Positions 30,984 through 31,267 of a stretch of DNA of 31,267 nt are shown piece by piece. The stretch spans positions 12,745-44,011 of the forward strand of contig MNCI01007580.1 of assembly GCA_015680685.1 (NCBI GenBank). Direction: 5' to 3'. Position 1 is the first letter of the stretch. Every line of letters starts with the position of its first letter. The notes under the pieces are model-generated. The model searched no databases and was not told where the DNA came from. It saw nothing but the letters and a program-made list of their open reading frames with translations. Both the position numbers and the translations under genes were made by a program. This DNA is from Gnetum montanum. Taxonomy: Eukaryota; Streptophyta; Gnetopsida; Gnetales; Gnetaceae.

Positions 30984-31267
30984 TGATGAGTGGCAAGGTA
31001 CCCCTACACTTAACCATACGAATACGAGCGTTTCATGCATGATCTGATCAAACTCCAAGGACTAAGTGCTTATGTGCCTTAATGGAACACTCAGGGTTAA
31101 TCAATCGTTATCTTCCCAAACTTACTTGTATTGTCACAGTTGTATGGTTAAGTAAGCTTAAGGTATATGATTTTTATAGCTTTTGTATTATTTTTTTATG
31201 TCTTATGCTAATAAAGGAGAGGGAGAGAGAATTAAGTGGCTAACTTACATTAACTATTCATTAACTA
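30984..31267 (-). mobile_element. Element D: start of an A-type LTR, truncated by the window
   Basis: Begins TGATGAGTGGCAAGGTACCC and follows the A LTRs (2249-2530 and 11380-11650) closely. It is inserted in C's integrase. The expected target duplication is CTTGT (30979-30983). It can be the 3' LTR of a minus-strand element, the 5' LTR of a plus-strand one read in the other sense, or a solo LTR. Because the A family reads minus in this LTR orientation, minus is most likely. Confidence 0.87.

Overview
This is a gene-poor, AT-rich stretch of plant nuclear DNA made almost entirely of nested LTR retrotransposons of the Ty3/gypsy class. I see no intact host gene, tRNA, rRNA or CRISPR array. The plant assignment rests on three points. 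The gag-PR-RT-RNase H-integrase order is typical of Ty3/gypsy. The primer-binding sites are variants of TGGCGCCGTTGCCGGGGA, which I know as the tRNA-Asp type of Athila-like plant elements. The gag cysteine motif is compact (C-x2-C-x3-H-x3/4-C). The species cannot be named from the sequence.

Layout. (G) 1-164 is the outer end of an LTR of a minus-strand element that lies mostly left of the window; it is inserted in element E. (E) 165-2248 is the RNase H and integrase of a plus-strand element. It is split by element A and resumes at 12209 with a post-pol region, a large extra degenerate ORF (14143-17107), a polypurine tract (17219-17227) and a 3' LTR (17228-18174). (A) 2249-12208 is a complete minus-strand element with two LTRs, PBS, PPT, gag and pol, flanked by a perfect ACCAT target duplication. 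(C) 18175-21361 and 28360-30983 form the oldest visible element, on the plus strand: the distal part of its 5' LTR, PBS, gag, then PR, RT, RNase H and the start of integrase. (B) 21362-28359 is a complete minus-strand element inserted at the gag/protease border of C. It keeps gag but has no pol, so it is non-autonomous. (D) 30984-31267 is the start of an A-type LTR inserted in C's integrase and running off the right edge.

The implied order of events is C first, then E into C's 5' LTR, with A and G into E and B and D into C. All coding regions are broken by stops and frameshifts. Where a homologous copy can be compared, most stops are explained by C-to-T or G-to-A transitions (Gln, Arg and Trp codons turned into stops), as expected for long-methylated repeats. 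A's reading frames are the least decayed among elements with pol.

Most worth a second look: the roughly 990-codon extra ORF in the envelope position of E; short palindrome arrays just upstream of the TATA box in every LTR family here, built from a different palindrome in each; the clean loss of pol in B at an 18-bp perfect palindrome; and two single-N joins flanked by duplicated sequence that look like assembly artefacts.
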